The notes below the pieces were generated by a model that was given only the letters and a program-made list of their open reading frames with translations, did no database searches and was not told where the DNA came from. Positions 1 to 8,812 of a stretch of 64,000 nt of DNA are shown one piece after another; position 1 is the first letter of the stretch; every line of letters begins with the position of its first letter. Source of the DNA: Bacillus tuaregi (lineage in GTDB: Bacteria > Bacillota > Bacilli > Bacillales > Cytobacillaceae); the NCBI RefSeq assembly GCF_900104575.1, contig NZ_LT629731.1:3705557-3769556 (forward strand). Reading direction: 5' to 3'. A program made the position numbers and the translations under genes.

Positions 1-1299
1 GCAGAGCAAATACGTGAATACCGCGGTACCTTAACAGAGCCTGGAAAAATGAGCCCATATCGTGACCGTTCCATCGAGGAGAACCTTGACCTGTTTAATC
101 GCATGAAAAAGGGCGAATTTGAAAACGGATCAAAGGTACTGAGAGCAAAAATCGATATGTCCTCGCCAAATTTAAATATGCGTGATCCTGTTCTTTACCG
201 TGTTGCCCATGCAACACACCATAACACAGGCAATAAATGGTGCATTTATCCGATGTATGATTTTGCCCACCCGCTTGAGGATGCGATTGAAGGTGTGACT
301 CATTCCATTTGTACAACTGAATTTGAGGACCACCGTCCGCTTTATGATTGGGTTGTCGCAGAATGTGAAATGGAAAGCAAGCCTCATCAATACGAGTTTG
401 GACGCTTGAATATTACCAATACAGTAATGAGTAAACGTAAGCTGAAACAGCTGGTTGATGAAGGATATGTTGATGGCTGGGACGATCCACGTATGCCAAC
501 GATTTCCGGTCTACGCAGAAGAGGCTACACACCGGAAGCCATTCGTGAATTTGTAAAAGAAACTGGTGTATCCAAAAATGCCGGTACAGTTGACTCAGCA
601 ATGCTTGAGCACTTTGTCAGAGAGGATTTAAAGCTAAAGGCACCGCGTACAATGGGTATCCTGCGGCCGCTAAAAGTAGTCATAACAAACTATCCTGAGG
701 GACAGGTTGAAATGCTCGATGCTGAAATTAATCCAGAAAATCCAGAAATGGGCTCAAGACAAATTCCATTCTCCCGTGAAATCTACATTGAGCAGGATGA
801 CTTCATCGAGAATCCGCCAAAGAAATATTTCCGTCTTTTCCCTGGTAATGAAGTTCGTTTGAAGCATGCTTACTTCATCAAATGTGAAGAAGTCATTAAA
901 GATGAAAATGGGAATGTTATTGAGCTTCGTTGTACGTACGACCCAGAAACAAAAAGTGGAACTGGATTTACTGGCCGCAAGGTGAAAGGAACTCTTCATT
1001 GGGTAGAAGCAACGCAGGCTATTCCCGCTGAATTCCGTTTATATGAGCCGTTGATTTTAGACGAAGAATTAAATGAAGCTGCACAATCCGGAGAAGAAAC
1101 AACCTTCCTTGACCATGTGAACAAGAATTCCCTTCAGACGGTTCAAGGCTTTATTGAACCAAATATGAAGGAAGTCAAGCCGCAGGATAAATTTCAATTT
1201 TTCCGTCATGGCTATTTCAATGTCGATCCAAAGCATTCTACAGCGGACAAATCAGTCTTTAATATGATTGTGTCTTTAAAGAGTTCATTTAAATTGTAA
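1..1299 (+). CDS. glnS: Glutaminyl-tRNA synthetase, C-terminal part (5' end outside window)
   Basis: Class I aminoacyl-tRNA synthetase that charges tRNA(Gln) with glutamine in the cytoplasm. The frame is open from base 1, so the gene starts upstream; about 432 codons are visible against roughly 550 in the family. The KMSKS-like signature VMSKRKL is at bases 424-444, followed by [17 protein letters not shown], which closely follows the known bacterial GlnRS pattern. The C-terminal anticodon-binding beta-barrels follow, ending in a typical [10 protein letters not shown] stretch. There is no YqeY-like extension. A strong terminator follows. GlnRS is unusual for Bacillaceae, most of which make Gln-tRNA by the GatCAB transamidation route. 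Assignment is very secure from sequence. Confidence 0.96.
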   Translation, partial: AEQIREYRGTLTEPGKMSPYRDRSIEENLDLFNRMKKGEFENGSKVLRAKIDMSSPNLNMRDPVLYRVAHATHHNTGNKWCIYPMYDFAHPLEDAIEGVTHSICTTEFEDHRPLYDWVVAECEMESKPHQYEFGRLNITNTVMSKRKLKQLVDEGYVDGWDDPRMPTISGLRRRGYTPEAIREFVKETGVSKNAGTVDSAMLEHFVREDLKLKAPRTMGILRPLKVVITNYPEGQVEMLDAEINPENPEMGSRQIPFSREIYIEQDDFIENPPKKYFRLFPGNEVRLKHAYFIKCEEVIKDENGNVIELRCTYDPETKSGTGFTGRKVKGTLHWVEATQAIPAEFRLYEPLILDEELNEAAQSGEETTFLDHVNKNSLQTVQGFIEPNMKEVKPQDKFQFFRHGYFNVDPKHSTADKSVFNMIVSLKSSFKL

Positions 1300-1309
1300 T
1301 ATAGAAGGT

Positions 1310-1337
1310 AGGCCTGTTTCTTTGAAACAGGCCTTTT
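1310..1337 (+). terminator. Intrinsic terminator after glnS
   Basis: A perfect 11-bp stem (AGGCCTGTTTC / GAAACAGGCCT) with a TTT loop is followed by T residues, 10 bases after the glnS stop codon. Confidence 0.9.
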
Positions 1338-1441
1338 AATACTGCAGGAATTCCACCGGAGTTACACCAGCCTCACCTATCCAGAAATCAATGTATATTT
1401 ATACCCTAATCCTCATACATTGAAATGGAGGTGAAACCTGA

Positions 1442-1885
1442 TTGAAGAGACTTTTATTGACTCCGGGGTTATTTTTAACTTCGATTCTTTCCAGTTGCTA
1501 TCGGGACTCTATGCGCGAGGAGATACACAGTTATTTACAGGAAGAGCTGGCGGAAATTTCCCACTTAGAGAAGGAGGCGATAGCTGCATTTGAACGCGTT
1601 ACAGGGGACCATTATACAACAGACCAGGAGCTTTACAATACTTTGATTTATGAAGTTATTCCTGTTTATGAAATATTTTTACAACAGCTTGAGCGCGTTG
1701 AACTAACATCGTTTAGGTTACAGAAAATCCATGAAGACTGTCTAAACGGAGTCAATCTTCAATACCAAGCTTTTGCAAGCATTGCAGGAGCCTTGGAAGA
1801 CCTGGATAAAGGCAAAATGGTAAAGGCAAATTCTCTCCTGACTGATGCTTGCAAGCTCATCGTATGCCCCTATGTTTATATTTAA
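1442..1885 (+). CDS. Putative lipoprotein of unknown function
   Basis: 147 residues from a TTG start, chosen because GGAGGTGA lies 7 bases upstream. The N-terminus MKRLLLTPGLFLTSILSSC has a positive charge, a hydrophobic stretch and a lipobox-like LSSC, so Cys19 is probably lipidated and the protein anchored outside the membrane. The rest is charged and predicted alpha-helical, with acidic, Glu-rich segments resembling a coiled coil. I do not recognise a family. It is a single gene between two terminators. It could take part in envelope maintenance, but nothing in the sequence shows a function. Confidence 0.7.
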   Translation: MKRLLLTPGLFLTSILSSCYRDSMREEIHSYLQEELAEISHLEKEAIAAFERVTGDHYTTDQELYNTLIYEVIPVYEIFLQQLERVELTSFRLQKIHEDCLNGVNLQYQAFASIAGALEDLDKGKMVKANSLLTDACKLIVCPYVYI

Positions 1886-1941
1886 ATTGATATGAATGAA
1901 TGGACACTATATATCATGCAGTATTTGAACGAGCACGCTAG

Positions 1942-1978
1942 AAAGGCTTAGATGGTAATAAATCTAAGCTTTTTTTTG
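1942..1978 (+). terminator. Intrinsic terminator after the lipoprotein gene
   Basis: Stem GCTTAGAT / ATCTAAGC (1946-1953 with 1962-1969), extended by A-T pairs and followed by a run of eight T. Confidence 0.85.
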
Positions 1979-2109
1979 TTCCTAACCATAAATTTCTATC
2001 CTAACTTTGTTGTTCCATCAAACTATTGCTCTTTACTTTTTTAAAAATAGGAATAAAATAGACTGGTATTGTACTATAATTTAAGATAGTAAAGGAGCAA
2101 ACAAAGAAT

Positions 2110-3477
2110 TTGAATGAACATAAGGACAGCTATAAAGAACAAACTCTTTTTCAAATAACTTGGCCTCTCTTTATTGAAATAGCATTGCATATGAGTATGG
2201 GGATTATTGCTACCTTTATGCTTGGTCATTACTCAGACTCTGCTGCAGCAGGAGTTGGGGTTGCAAACCAACTGCTGAATATTTTTATTCTGGTTTTCAA
2301 CGTAACCTCCGTAGGTGCTACCATACTAATTGGTCAAAAAATAGGGGCAGGACAGCTACCGCAAGCCAGACAGATGGCCCGCTCTGCCTTTGGAATAAAT
2401 TTTTGGTTTGGAATCATCGTTGCTCTCATCGTCTATATTTTTGGCGAACACTTCCTTACATTATTTGATGTTGAAGGAAAAATATTTGAGTATGGATTAA
2501 TTTTCATCAAGATTTGCGGGCTTTCACTGTTTCTCGAATCCCTCTCACTTGCACTTAGTGCCGTACTTAGAAGCTATGGCTACACAAAGGAATCCATGTT
2601 TGTCACTGTACTGATGAACCTGATAAGTATAGGGGGTAATATTCTTGCCCTCTCTGGAATATTTGGTCTACCAATAACTGGGGTAATCGGTGTTTCATGG
2701 GCGATTGTCGTAGCAAGGGCCATATCGGTTATCGTACTCCTTTATGTGATTTATAAAAAGCTATCATTCTCATTGAAATTACAAGACCTATTTAGAATTA
2801 AACTGGAGGATTTCCGAGGACTTCTTTCCATTGGCATCCCGTCTGCTGGTGAAAGTCTGTCCTATCAATTCTCACAATTAATCATTACGGGTATTGTCGT
2901 TTCTCTTGGTGCTTCATCCCTTGCAGCCCGTGTTTATATTCTCAACATTTCCATGGTCTGTTTTATGTTCACGATGGCCATTGCCATGGGGACACAGCTT
3001 TTAGTTGCTCGTTATATTGGTGGCAAACAATATGAACGTGCTTTTCGACGCGGAATGCGTACATTGAAAATTTCCATGGTAGCCTCTCTCGCTGTTTCAT
3101 TACTGATTGCATTTATTGGTTCACCTGTTCTAAGTATATTTACAGATGATGTAAATATACTAACTGTCGGTATACCTGTGCTATGGGCTATAGTATTCAT
3201 TGAACCTGGAAGAGCGATGAACATCGTATTAATGAACTCTTTAAAATCAACCGGTGATGCACGTTTTCCACTTATTACAGGTATCATCTTCATGTGGGGA
3301 ATAGCCGTAGTTTTCAGCTATATATTGGGTGTTCATTTTGGGTTAGGGCTACTCGGTGTTTGGATTGCCCAAGGAATGGATGAATGGATCAGAGGTCTCC
3401 TCGCACTGAAACGCTGGAATAGCAGACCATGGGAAAGAAAAATAACAGTAAGTCATTTACGGACAAAAAAAGCTTAG
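2110..3477 (+). CDS. MATE family multidrug/Na+ efflux transporter
   Basis: 455 residues, the usual length for MATE exporters, with about 12 hydrophobic membrane segments. The N-terminal part contains the family pattern: a Pro-containing first helix (ITWPLFIEIALHMSMG), then a conserved loop ending in IGQKIGAG. The two halves resemble each other, as in MATE proteins with an internal duplication. MATE proteins export cationic drugs or metabolites in exchange for H+ or Na+. The TTG start is preceded by AAAGGAG, with a rather long 12-base spacer. A shared terminator separates it from the convergent HTH gene. The substrate cannot be told from sequence. Confidence 0.92.
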   Translation: MNEHKDSYKEQTLFQITWPLFIEIALHMSMGIIATFMLGHYSDSAAAGVGVANQLLNIFILVFNVTSVGATILIGQKIGAGQLPQARQMARSAFGINFWFGIIVALIVYIFGEHFLTLFDVEGKIFEYGLIFIKICGLSLFLESLSLALSAVLRSYGYTKESMFVTVLMNLISIGGNILALSGIFGLPITGVIGVSWAIVVARAISVIVLLYVIYKKLSFSLKLQDLFRIKLEDFRGLLSIGIPSAGESLSYQFSQLIITGIVVSLGASSLAARVYILNISMVCFMFTMAIAMGTQLLVARYIGGKQYERAFRRGMRTLKISMVASLAVSLLIAFIGSPVLSIFTDDVNILTVGIPVLWAIVFIEPGRAMNIVLMNSLKSTGDARFPLITGIIFMWGIAVVFSYILGVHFGLGLLGVWIAQGMDEWIRGLLALKRWNSRPWERKITVSHLRTKKA

Positions 3478-3502
3478 GCAAATCAATCTGTCTAAGCTTT
3501 TT
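3470..3502. terminator. Bidirectional terminator between convergent genes
   Basis: AAGCTTAG (3470-3477) pairs with CTAAGCTT (3492-3499). A-rich and T-rich flanks let it work in both directions. The left arm contains the stop codon of the MATE gene. Confidence 0.8.
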
Positions 3503-3503
3503 T

Positions 3504-3734
3504 CTAATCCTCATCCTTAATATCTCGATCCTCAGGAATCGGTTCATTATAATATTCTTCGACCAATTCCTTATACTTCTCCAGCTGTTTAAAATGGGTA
3601 GTAAATTGATTCTTACTGATGAGATACTGCTCTCCATCATGTATCGCTCGAATCCGTCTTTCCTGAATAAGCCTTTCAATTACAGGCTCCGCCACAGCCA
3701 AATATTCAGCTGTTTCTTTAATAGTTAAATACAA
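3504..3734 (-). CDS. Excisionase/MerR-like small HTH DNA-binding protein
   Basis: 76 residues. The N-terminus MYLTIKETAEYLAVAEPVIE, followed by LIQERRIRAIHDGEQYLISK, is the classic winged-helix 'excisionase family' (HTH_17) fold: a helix-turn-helix followed by a short beta wing. The C-terminal third is acidic. The start is TTG. AGGAG lies only 2 bases upstream, but a G-run a few bases further on may serve as the real Shine-Dalgarno. No integrase or phage gene is nearby, so it is more likely a stand-alone regulator than a true excisionase. Its target is unknown. Confidence 0.75.
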   Translation of the reverse strand: MYLTIKETAEYLAVAEPVIERLIQERRIRAIHDGEQYLISKNQFTTHFKQLEKYKELVEEYYNEPIPEDRDIKDED

Positions 3735-3758
3735 TTCTCCTGCCCCCCAATAGAATCT

Positions 3759-4160
3759 CTATTCCTTAATCGTCTTTATTTTAGTCATAAAATAATAGTA
3801 TTTATAAGCAATCACAAGCAACAAAATAATTTTTACAAAAATTTTGTCAGTAAGGAAAAAGGCAATTAAAATCATGACATCTGCAAACAGTAGAATAGTC
3901 CACTTTTGCTTACGCGTCATTGATTTATCCCTAACAAAGTCCTCTAAATATTTCCTATATAAATCAGTTCCTTTAAACCAGCGATCAAATTTCTTAGACC
4001 CTTTAACAAAGCAAAAAGCCGCTAGAAGGAATAACGGCGTTGTGGGTATTAACGGCAAAATAATTCCTATCATTCCTAAGCCAAGAGATAAAAATCCTGC
4101 TATGATGAAAAGTACGTTGACAATCGTTTTAATGATATTTATCTCCCTTCCATTAGGCAT
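3759..4160 (-). CDS. DUF454 (YbaN-like) inner-membrane protein
   Basis: 133 residues with a hydrophobic hairpin near the N-terminus (FLSLGLGMIGIILPLIPTTP), the DUF454 signature, then a basic cytoplasmic stretch and two further membrane helices near the C-terminus. Function is unknown across the family. The ATG used here has no good ribosome binding site, whereas a strong GGAAGGGAG lies inside the first codons. Translation may therefore start a few codons later at a non-standard ATT or ATC, so the exact start is unsure. It reads in the same direction as the preceding HTH gene, 24 bases away. Confidence 0.8.
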   Translation of the reverse strand: MPNGREINIIKTIVNVLFIIAGFLSLGLGMIGIILPLIPTTPLFLLAAFCFVKGSKKFDRWFKGTDLYRKYLEDFVRDKSMTRKQKWTILLFADVMILIAFFLTDKIFVKIILLLVIAYKYYYFMTKIKTIKE

Positions 4161-4231
4161 TCTTTATTTCCATATAAAAAAAGTATAGCTTATCTTTATG
4201 TAGTTGACAAAAAAATTATGATGCAAATCAA

Positions 4232-4271
4232 AAAAGGAGATTCAACTATTAATATAGAAGAATCTCCTTTT
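4232..4271 (-). terminator. Terminator of the iclR-aldolase operon
   Basis: A perfect 12-bp stem (AAAAGGAGATTC / GAATCTCCTTTT) just downstream of the aldolase stop codon, with a T-run on the minus strand. Confidence 0.85.
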
Positions 4272-4284
4272 ATGTTAGAATTTA

Positions 4285-5310
4285 TTATTTAGAAGCTACT
4301 GTTTTTGCTTTAGCTAGCTCTGCAGCAACATCAATGATCATATCTTCTTGTCCACCGACAACTTGACGTTTACCTAATTCGATTAGGATATCACGAGCGT
4401 CGATGCCAAATTTTTCACCTGCACGTTTTGCATGGTAAGCGAATGTAGAGTATACACCTGCATAGCCAAGTGTGATCGCTTCTCTTGTAATCGTTGGTGT
4501 TACTGGTAGAAGTGGTGCAACAATTTCTTCTGCAACATCTTCGATTTTATATAAATCAATACCAGTTTTGATTCCCATACGCTCACAAACAGCTACAAGT
4601 GCTTCTGTTTGTGTGTTACCTGCACCTGCACCGAAGCAGCGAACACTTCCGTCAATACGAGTTGCACCAGCTTTAATCGCTGCAACCGTGTTTGCCATTG
4701 CCATAGATAGGTTGTTATGGCCGTGGAAACCAATTTCACATTGTAGCTCTTGTCTTAGAGCATTAATGCGTTCTGTTACTTGCTCAGGAAGTAAATAACC
4801 AGCAGAGTCAGTTACATAAACAATGTCTGCTCCATAGCTTTCCATTAATTTAGCCTGCTCAACTAATTTTTCAATTGGAGCCATATGAGCCATCATAAGG
4901 AACCCAACAGCTTCCATTCCTAATTCTTTACCAAGAGCAATATGCTGTGGTGCTACGTCAGCTTCTGTTACGTGTGTTGCAACACGAACCATTTTTGCAC
5001 CAAGGTTTGCAGCTTCTCTTAATTCAGTAAGTGTTCCGATACCTGGTAATAATAGAACGGCAACCTTAGAATCGCCTGCAACAGATGCTGCTGCTTCAAT
5101 TAATTCCATTTCATTTACTTTAGATAAGCCGTATTGTAATGAAGATCCTGCTAATCCGTCACCATGTGTTACTTCGATATAAGGTACATTTGCATCAGCT
5201 AATCCTTTTGTTACAGCAACTACTTGGTCTACTGTGTATTGGTGTCTAACAGCGTGGCTTCCATCACGTAGGGCTACTTCAGTTATTAATATATCTCTTT
5301 CGATTGTCAT
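4285..5310 (-). CDS. mhpE: 4-hydroxy-2-oxovalerate aldolase
   Basis: 341-residue DRE-TIM barrel (HMGL-like) aldolase that splits 4-hydroxy-2-oxovalerate into pyruvate and acetaldehyde, the last C-C cleavage of the catechol meta pathway. Visible features: the N-terminal metal/catalytic motif LRDGSHAVRHQY (Asp16, His20) and the metal-binding GFHGHNN (HxH, near residue 200). Length matches DmpG/BphI/MhpE. It lies 24 bases downstream of the acylating acetaldehyde dehydrogenase. In this family the two form a channelling complex that passes toxic acetaldehyde directly. The ATG start follows AAAGGGG. The 2-oxopentenoate hydratase that would supply the substrate is not in this window. Confidence 0.95.
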   Translation of the reverse strand: MTIERDILITEVALRDGSHAVRHQYTVDQVVAVTKGLADANVPYIEVTHGDGLAGSSLQYGLSKVNEMELIEAAASVAGDSKVAVLLLPGIGTLTELREAANLGAKMVRVATHVTEADVAPQHIALGKELGMEAVGFLMMAHMAPIEKLVEQAKLMESYGADIVYVTDSAGYLLPEQVTERINALRQELQCEIGFHGHNNLSMAMANTVAAIKAGATRIDGSVRCFGAGAGNTQTEALVAVCERMGIKTGIDLYKIEDVAEEIVAPLLPVTPTITREAITLGYAGVYSTFAYHAKRAGEKFGIDARDILIELGKRQVVGGQEDMIIDVAAELAKAKTVASK

Positions 5311-5334
5311 TATTTTTTATCCCCTTTCTCCAGC

Positions 5335-6219
5335 TTAAACTGTTTCTTTCTTAACATTTTTTGCAAACTCTTCTGCAACACGTACTGCAGCAGATGTCAT
5401 AATATCAAGGTTACCAGAATACTTAGGTAAGTAGTCTCCAGCACCTTCTACTTCAATAAGAACAGTCACTTGATTGCCTTCAAAAATTGGTTCTGCACGC
5501 AGCTTATAACCAGGAACATAAGATTGAACAACCTTTTCCATTTCTGCAATAGAATCACGGATACCTTGCTCATCCATTTTTCCTTCTTCAACAAGTGCAT
5601 AAACTGTGTTACGCATCATGATTGGAGGTTCAGCTGGGTTTAGGATGATAATTGCTTTCCCTTTGTCAGCCCCGCCAACGACTTCAATTGCTTTAGAAGT
5701 TGTTTCAGTAAACTCATCGATATTGGCACGAGTACCAGGGCCTGCAGATTTACTTGAAATCGTTGCAACGATTTCACCATAGACAACATTAGATACACGG
5801 TTAATCGCATGTACCATTGGAATCGTCGCTTGTCCACCACAAGTGATCATATTGATATTGCTTTTATCTAAGTGTTCACTAATGTTAACTGCAGGAGATA
5901 CATATGGTCCAACTGCAGCCGGTGTTAAGTCAATCATTTTAATTCCGCGCTCTTGACATAATTTATCGTTATAAAGGTGAGCTTTCGCACTAGTAGCATC
6001 AAACATAACGTCTGCTTCTAAATTAGGGTCTGCAAAAAAACCATCGATTCCAGTATCAACTGCTGCATAACCAGCTTCTTTTGCACGGCGTAAACCGTCT
6101 GAGTTAGGGTCAATTCCGATAACCGCAGTTAATTCTAAATACTCTGATCTTCCTAATTTGACCATAAGGTCTGTTCCAATATTACCTGAACCGATAATAG
6201 CTGCTTTTAATTTTGCCAA
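5335..6219 (-). CDS. mhpF: Acetaldehyde dehydrogenase (acetylating)
   Basis: 294 residues. Converts acetaldehyde, NAD+ and CoA to acetyl-CoA and NADH. The N-terminal Rossmann motif [15 protein letters not shown] binds NAD. The catalytic cysteine is in [15 protein letters not shown] (about residue 132). The C-terminal part carries the DmpF-type dimerisation region. The TTG start is preceded by a strong AGGAGGAG. It sits between the iclR regulator and the partner aldolase in one operon, so acetaldehyde released by the aldolase is turned into acetyl-CoA. It could also serve steroid or other ring-cleavage routes that end in the same two steps. Confidence 0.95.
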   Translation of the reverse strand: MAKLKAAIIGSGNIGTDLMVKLGRSEYLELTAVIGIDPNSDGLRRAKEAGYAAVDTGIDGFFADPNLEADVMFDATSAKAHLYNDKLCQERGIKMIDLTPAAVGPYVSPAVNISEHLDKSNINMITCGGQATIPMVHAINRVSNVVYGEIVATISSKSAGPGTRANIDEFTETTSKAIEVVGGADKGKAIIILNPAEPPIMMRNTVYALVEEGKMDEQGIRDSIAEMEKVVQSYVPGYKLRAEPIFEGNQVTVLIEVEGAGDYLPKYSGNLDIMTSAAVRVAEEFAKNVKKETV

Positions 6220-6264
6220 AATAATTCTCCTCCTATATTTAAAAGTTTATATAATAATCTGTTC

Positions 6265-7047
6265 TCACTTTTTGAAATGAGAAACATCTTTGTAGCCTAG
6301 ACATCTTGAAATATCTGCCGCAGCTTTTTTAATCCCCTCAATAACGACAGGAAGTCTGTCTTCTGTTAGCCTCATTTTCGGTGAAGCACAGCTGATGGAA
6401 GCGATCGCCTTCCCGTTGTGATCAAATATCGGGGCCGCAACACATTTGAGTCCTAATTCAATTTCTTCATCATCCATCGAATAACCATGGTCTTTTGTAA
6501 ATTCGAGCTGATTTTTAATTTCATTGATATCGGTTACAGTATATTCCGTAAACGATTTCAATTCGGTAGAAGTTAAAATACGGTCCACTTCTTTTTCATC
6601 CAAATTGGCTAGAATGGCTTTCCCCAAGCCAGTACAGTGAATTGGTGCCGTTTTTCCCACATGGGAGGAAATTCTTAACTGATGCGGCCCTTCCACTTTT
6701 TCAACATAAATTAATTCATCCTGCTGTCTAACCACAAGGTGAACCGTTTCTTTTAATTTTTCTACTGTTTCCTTGATGATTGGCTGTGCAATTTTGACAA
6801 TATCCAATTGATTACCAATGAAAGAACCTAGTTCAAATAGCTTTAAACCAAGCCTATACTTTAAATCCTCGGAATTTTGCTGGAGGTATCCTCTATGCTC
6901 TAGGGTTTTGATCAGCCCGTGAACAGTGCTTTTCGACAAGCCTAGTTGTTCACTAATTTCTTTGATACTTAATTCAGGCTTTGAAGTCATGAACAATTCA
7001 AGGATATCTGCCGCTCTTTCAACTGATTGAATAAAACGTTCTGCCAC
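6265..7047 (-). CDS. IclR family transcriptional regulator
   Basis: 260 residues. The N-terminal winged HTH (ELSIKEISEQLGLSKSTVH, about residues 25-45) is followed by the IclR effector-binding domain, including IHCTGLGKAILANL and the conserved C-terminal ligand pocket with ASISCASPKMRL. IclR proteins commonly control aromatic-acid catabolic operons in response to a small pathway metabolite. The GTG start has a perfect AGGAGG 7 bases upstream. It is the first gene of the operon with acetaldehyde dehydrogenase and the aldolase, so it probably regulates itself and them. A palindrome lies between the promoter and the start codon. Confidence 0.93.
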   Translation of the reverse strand: MAERFIQSVERAADILELFMTSKPELSIKEISEQLGLSKSTVHGLIKTLEHRGYLQQNSEDLKYRLGLKLFELGSFIGNQLDIVKIAQPIIKETVEKLKETVHLVVRQQDELIYVEKVEGPHQLRISSHVGKTAPIHCTGLGKAILANLDEKEVDRILTSTELKSFTEYTVTDINEIKNQLEFTKDHGYSMDDEEIELGLKCVAAPIFDHNGKAIASISCASPKMRLTEDRLPVVIEGIKKAAADISRCLGYKDVSHFKK

Positions 7048-7067
7048 GACTGTCCTCCTAAGCTTTG

Positions 7068-7082
7068 TTCGACATTATCGAA
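7068..7082 (-). promoter_or_regulatory. Candidate IclR operator
   Basis: TTCGACATTATCGAA has perfect 5-bp arms with a 5-bp spacer and sits between the -10 box and the iclR start codon. A further TTCG half-site follows at about 7088-7091. This is inferred from position and symmetry only. Confidence 0.5.
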
Positions 7083-7111
7083 TGCCGTTCGTAATTATTT
7101 GTTGCACTCTT

Positions 7112-7140
7112 ATCATAACGGTCATTATTTGTTTCGTCAA
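7112..7140 (-). promoter_or_regulatory. Sigma-A promoter of the iclR operon
   Basis: TTGACG (7140-7135), a 17-bp spacer and TATGAT (7117-7112) on the minus strand, about 65 bases upstream of the GTG start. Both boxes are near consensus. Confidence 0.75.
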
Positions 7141-7242
7141 TATTTTTTTACTAATCAAATGTTTCTTATTTTTAGAATTATGTACTTAATGTGACCAATT
7201 CATTGAGCATCTATCGATATCATCCAAACGAAAAATATACAG

Positions 7243-7275
7243 AAAAAACAGGACAGCCACTTGCTATCCTGTTTC
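7243..7275 (-). terminator. Terminator of the hemY-type gene
   Basis: AAACAGGA pairs with TCCTGTTT (7246-7253 with 7267-7274). A run of T follows on the minus strand, just after the stop codon. Confidence 0.85.
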
Positions 7276-7281
7276 GTTTAG

Positions 7282-8664
7282 TTATAGGGATGAAATAATC
7301 TTATGAGCCGTTCTTTGTCCATTCTCTATACAATCAGGAATTCCGACACCATAATAGGAGCATCCAGCAATGAAAACACCCGGATAGTCTGATGCCAATT
7401 TCCCTTCAATGGCTTGTACCGTTTTCGGATGAGAAATAGAATAATTTGGCATCGTGCCAGACCAGTCAGTGACTATACTTACTGCCGGCTCCGCTTCAAT
7501 ACCAAGACTTTGTTGCAAATCAGACATTGCAAACTTTAGTAGCTCGGACTCAGACATGGTCTGCAGCTTTGCAAAGGCTGGGTTACTGCTTTTATAAAAA
7601 AGTCTTACAAGAAGATTCCCGCTCTTTGATGTATGCCTCCATTTTCGGCTTGTCCATGTACAGGCATCACAGGAAATTTCTTGACTATCGGCAGTAATAA
7701 ATCCAGTTCCTTCTAAAGGAAGCACTTCATCCTTTATTGAAAAGCCCATGTATACACTTATTAGTGAGCTATTCTTTAACTGGCTGAACTGTTTAGCCAG
7801 CACTTGATCCGAAATTAACCTTTCTGCCTCTGAGTGCGGAATACAGAGCATGATTTGGTCGACTTCCATTACTTCCTGATGGTTAAAAGAAACCTGATAA
7901 TGACTACCTGTTTTCTTAATACTGGTTACCTTTGTATTTTTCATCATTTCTACATCTTCAAGCTTCTGTTCATATGTATCAATTAGTGAGCCTAAGCCAT
8001 TTTTAAAGGATATAAATTTTCGCTCACCACTTTGGAATTGCTCCTTATTAGCCGCAAAGCCCTTGATAACACTTCCATACTTCTCCTTGTATTCCAATAA
8101 ATAAGGGAGCGTTGAAGAGATTGTTAAATCGCTTAACTTCCCAGAATATACCCCTGACAGAACCGGAGCAATTTGCTTTTCTACCAACTCTCTGCCGAAG
8201 CAATATTCTAAAAAATCACCGACAGAATCATCTTTTGTAAAGCTTTGATTCTTTGTATAAAAGTCTTTTAAGGCCTCTACCTTACCCTCAGCAGATACAA
8301 GTGTACTTTTCGCTAATGACTCAATACTGACTGGGATTCCAAATACAGATTCCTTCGGTATGGGTTTTAATTCGCCCCCAGTAAAAATATAGGAAATTCC
8401 GGTGTCATTATACACAACGTCACCCTCCAAGCCGAGATCCTGAATAAACGACATAGCGTTCGCTTTTCTAGCCACCATCGAGTCCGCACCCGATTCCATA
8501 ATGAAATCATTCGTTTTCACTGTTCGAATCTTCCCACCAAGCTTGTCCGATGACTCAGCAAGCACAAGCCGCACTTCCTTCTGATGTTCCTTTTTCCACT
8601 TTTGTAACTCATACATTGCTGACAGGCCGGTAACCCCGCCTCCAATAACCAATACAGTTTTCAT
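7282..8664 (-). CDS. hemY: Coproporphyrinogen III / protoporphyrinogen oxidase
   Basis: About 461 residues. FAD-dependent oxidase of haem synthesis. In Gram-positives this family (HemY/CgoX) oxidises coproporphyrinogen III to coproporphyrin III. The N-terminal dinucleotide-binding motif VLVIGGGVTGLSAMYEL is present, followed by GGKIRTVK and ESGADSM of the substrate/FAD region. The C-terminal FAD motif reads GVFIAGCSYYGVGIPDCI. A GTG at 8673 is in frame but overlaps the AGAGG ribosome binding site, so the ATG at 8664 (or 8667) is preferred. It is a single gene here, away from hemE and hemH, with its own terminator. Confidence 0.94.
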   Translation of the reverse strand: MKTVLVIGGGVTGLSAMYELQKWKKEHQKEVRLVLAESSDKLGGKIRTVKTNDFIMESGADSMVARKANAMSFIQDLGLEGDVVYNDTGISYIFTGGELKPIPKESVFGIPVSIESLAKSTLVSAEGKVEALKDFYTKNQSFTKDDSVGDFLEYCFGRELVEKQIAPVLSGVYSGKLSDLTISSTLPYLLEYKEKYGSVIKGFAANKEQFQSGERKFISFKNGLGSLIDTYEQKLEDVEMMKNTKVTSIKKTGSHYQVSFNHQEVMEVDQIMLCIPHSEAERLISDQVLAKQFSQLKNSSLISVYMGFSIKDEVLPLEGTGFITADSQEISCDACTWTSRKWRHTSKSGNLLVRLFYKSSNPAFAKLQTMSESELLKFAMSDLQQSLGIEAEPAVSIVTDWSGTMPNYSISHPKTVQAIEGKLASDYPGVFIAGCSYYGVGIPDCIENGQRTAHKIISSL

Positions 8665-8715
8665 CATCCACACCTCTATTTAGGTTCCTTCCTATAAAGT
8701 GTATCATTTTTCTGT

Positions 8716-8728
8716 GGTGCCTGACACC
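8716..8728. repeat. Solo half of dispersed hairpin family A
   Basis: GGTGCCTGACACC matches the outer arm of the longer hairpins at 9624 and 46520. Here it stands alone in the divergent hemY/ASCH intergenic space. Confidence 0.55.
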
Positions 8729-8812
8729 GGATAGTGAACCCATTATGATTAGTAGTTCGACAAAAAATGTGGTAAATTATATAAAACTATACAGTGAAAG
8801 GATGTTACTGAA

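Noticed and set aside
1-1299. GlnRS-YqeY fusion
   Set aside because: The protein ends in the normal GlnRS C-terminus just before a terminator; no YqeY-like domain follows.
3504-3734. Phage or integrative-element excisionase
   Set aside because: No integrase, attachment site or phage gene lies nearby; the HTH fold alone is not specific.
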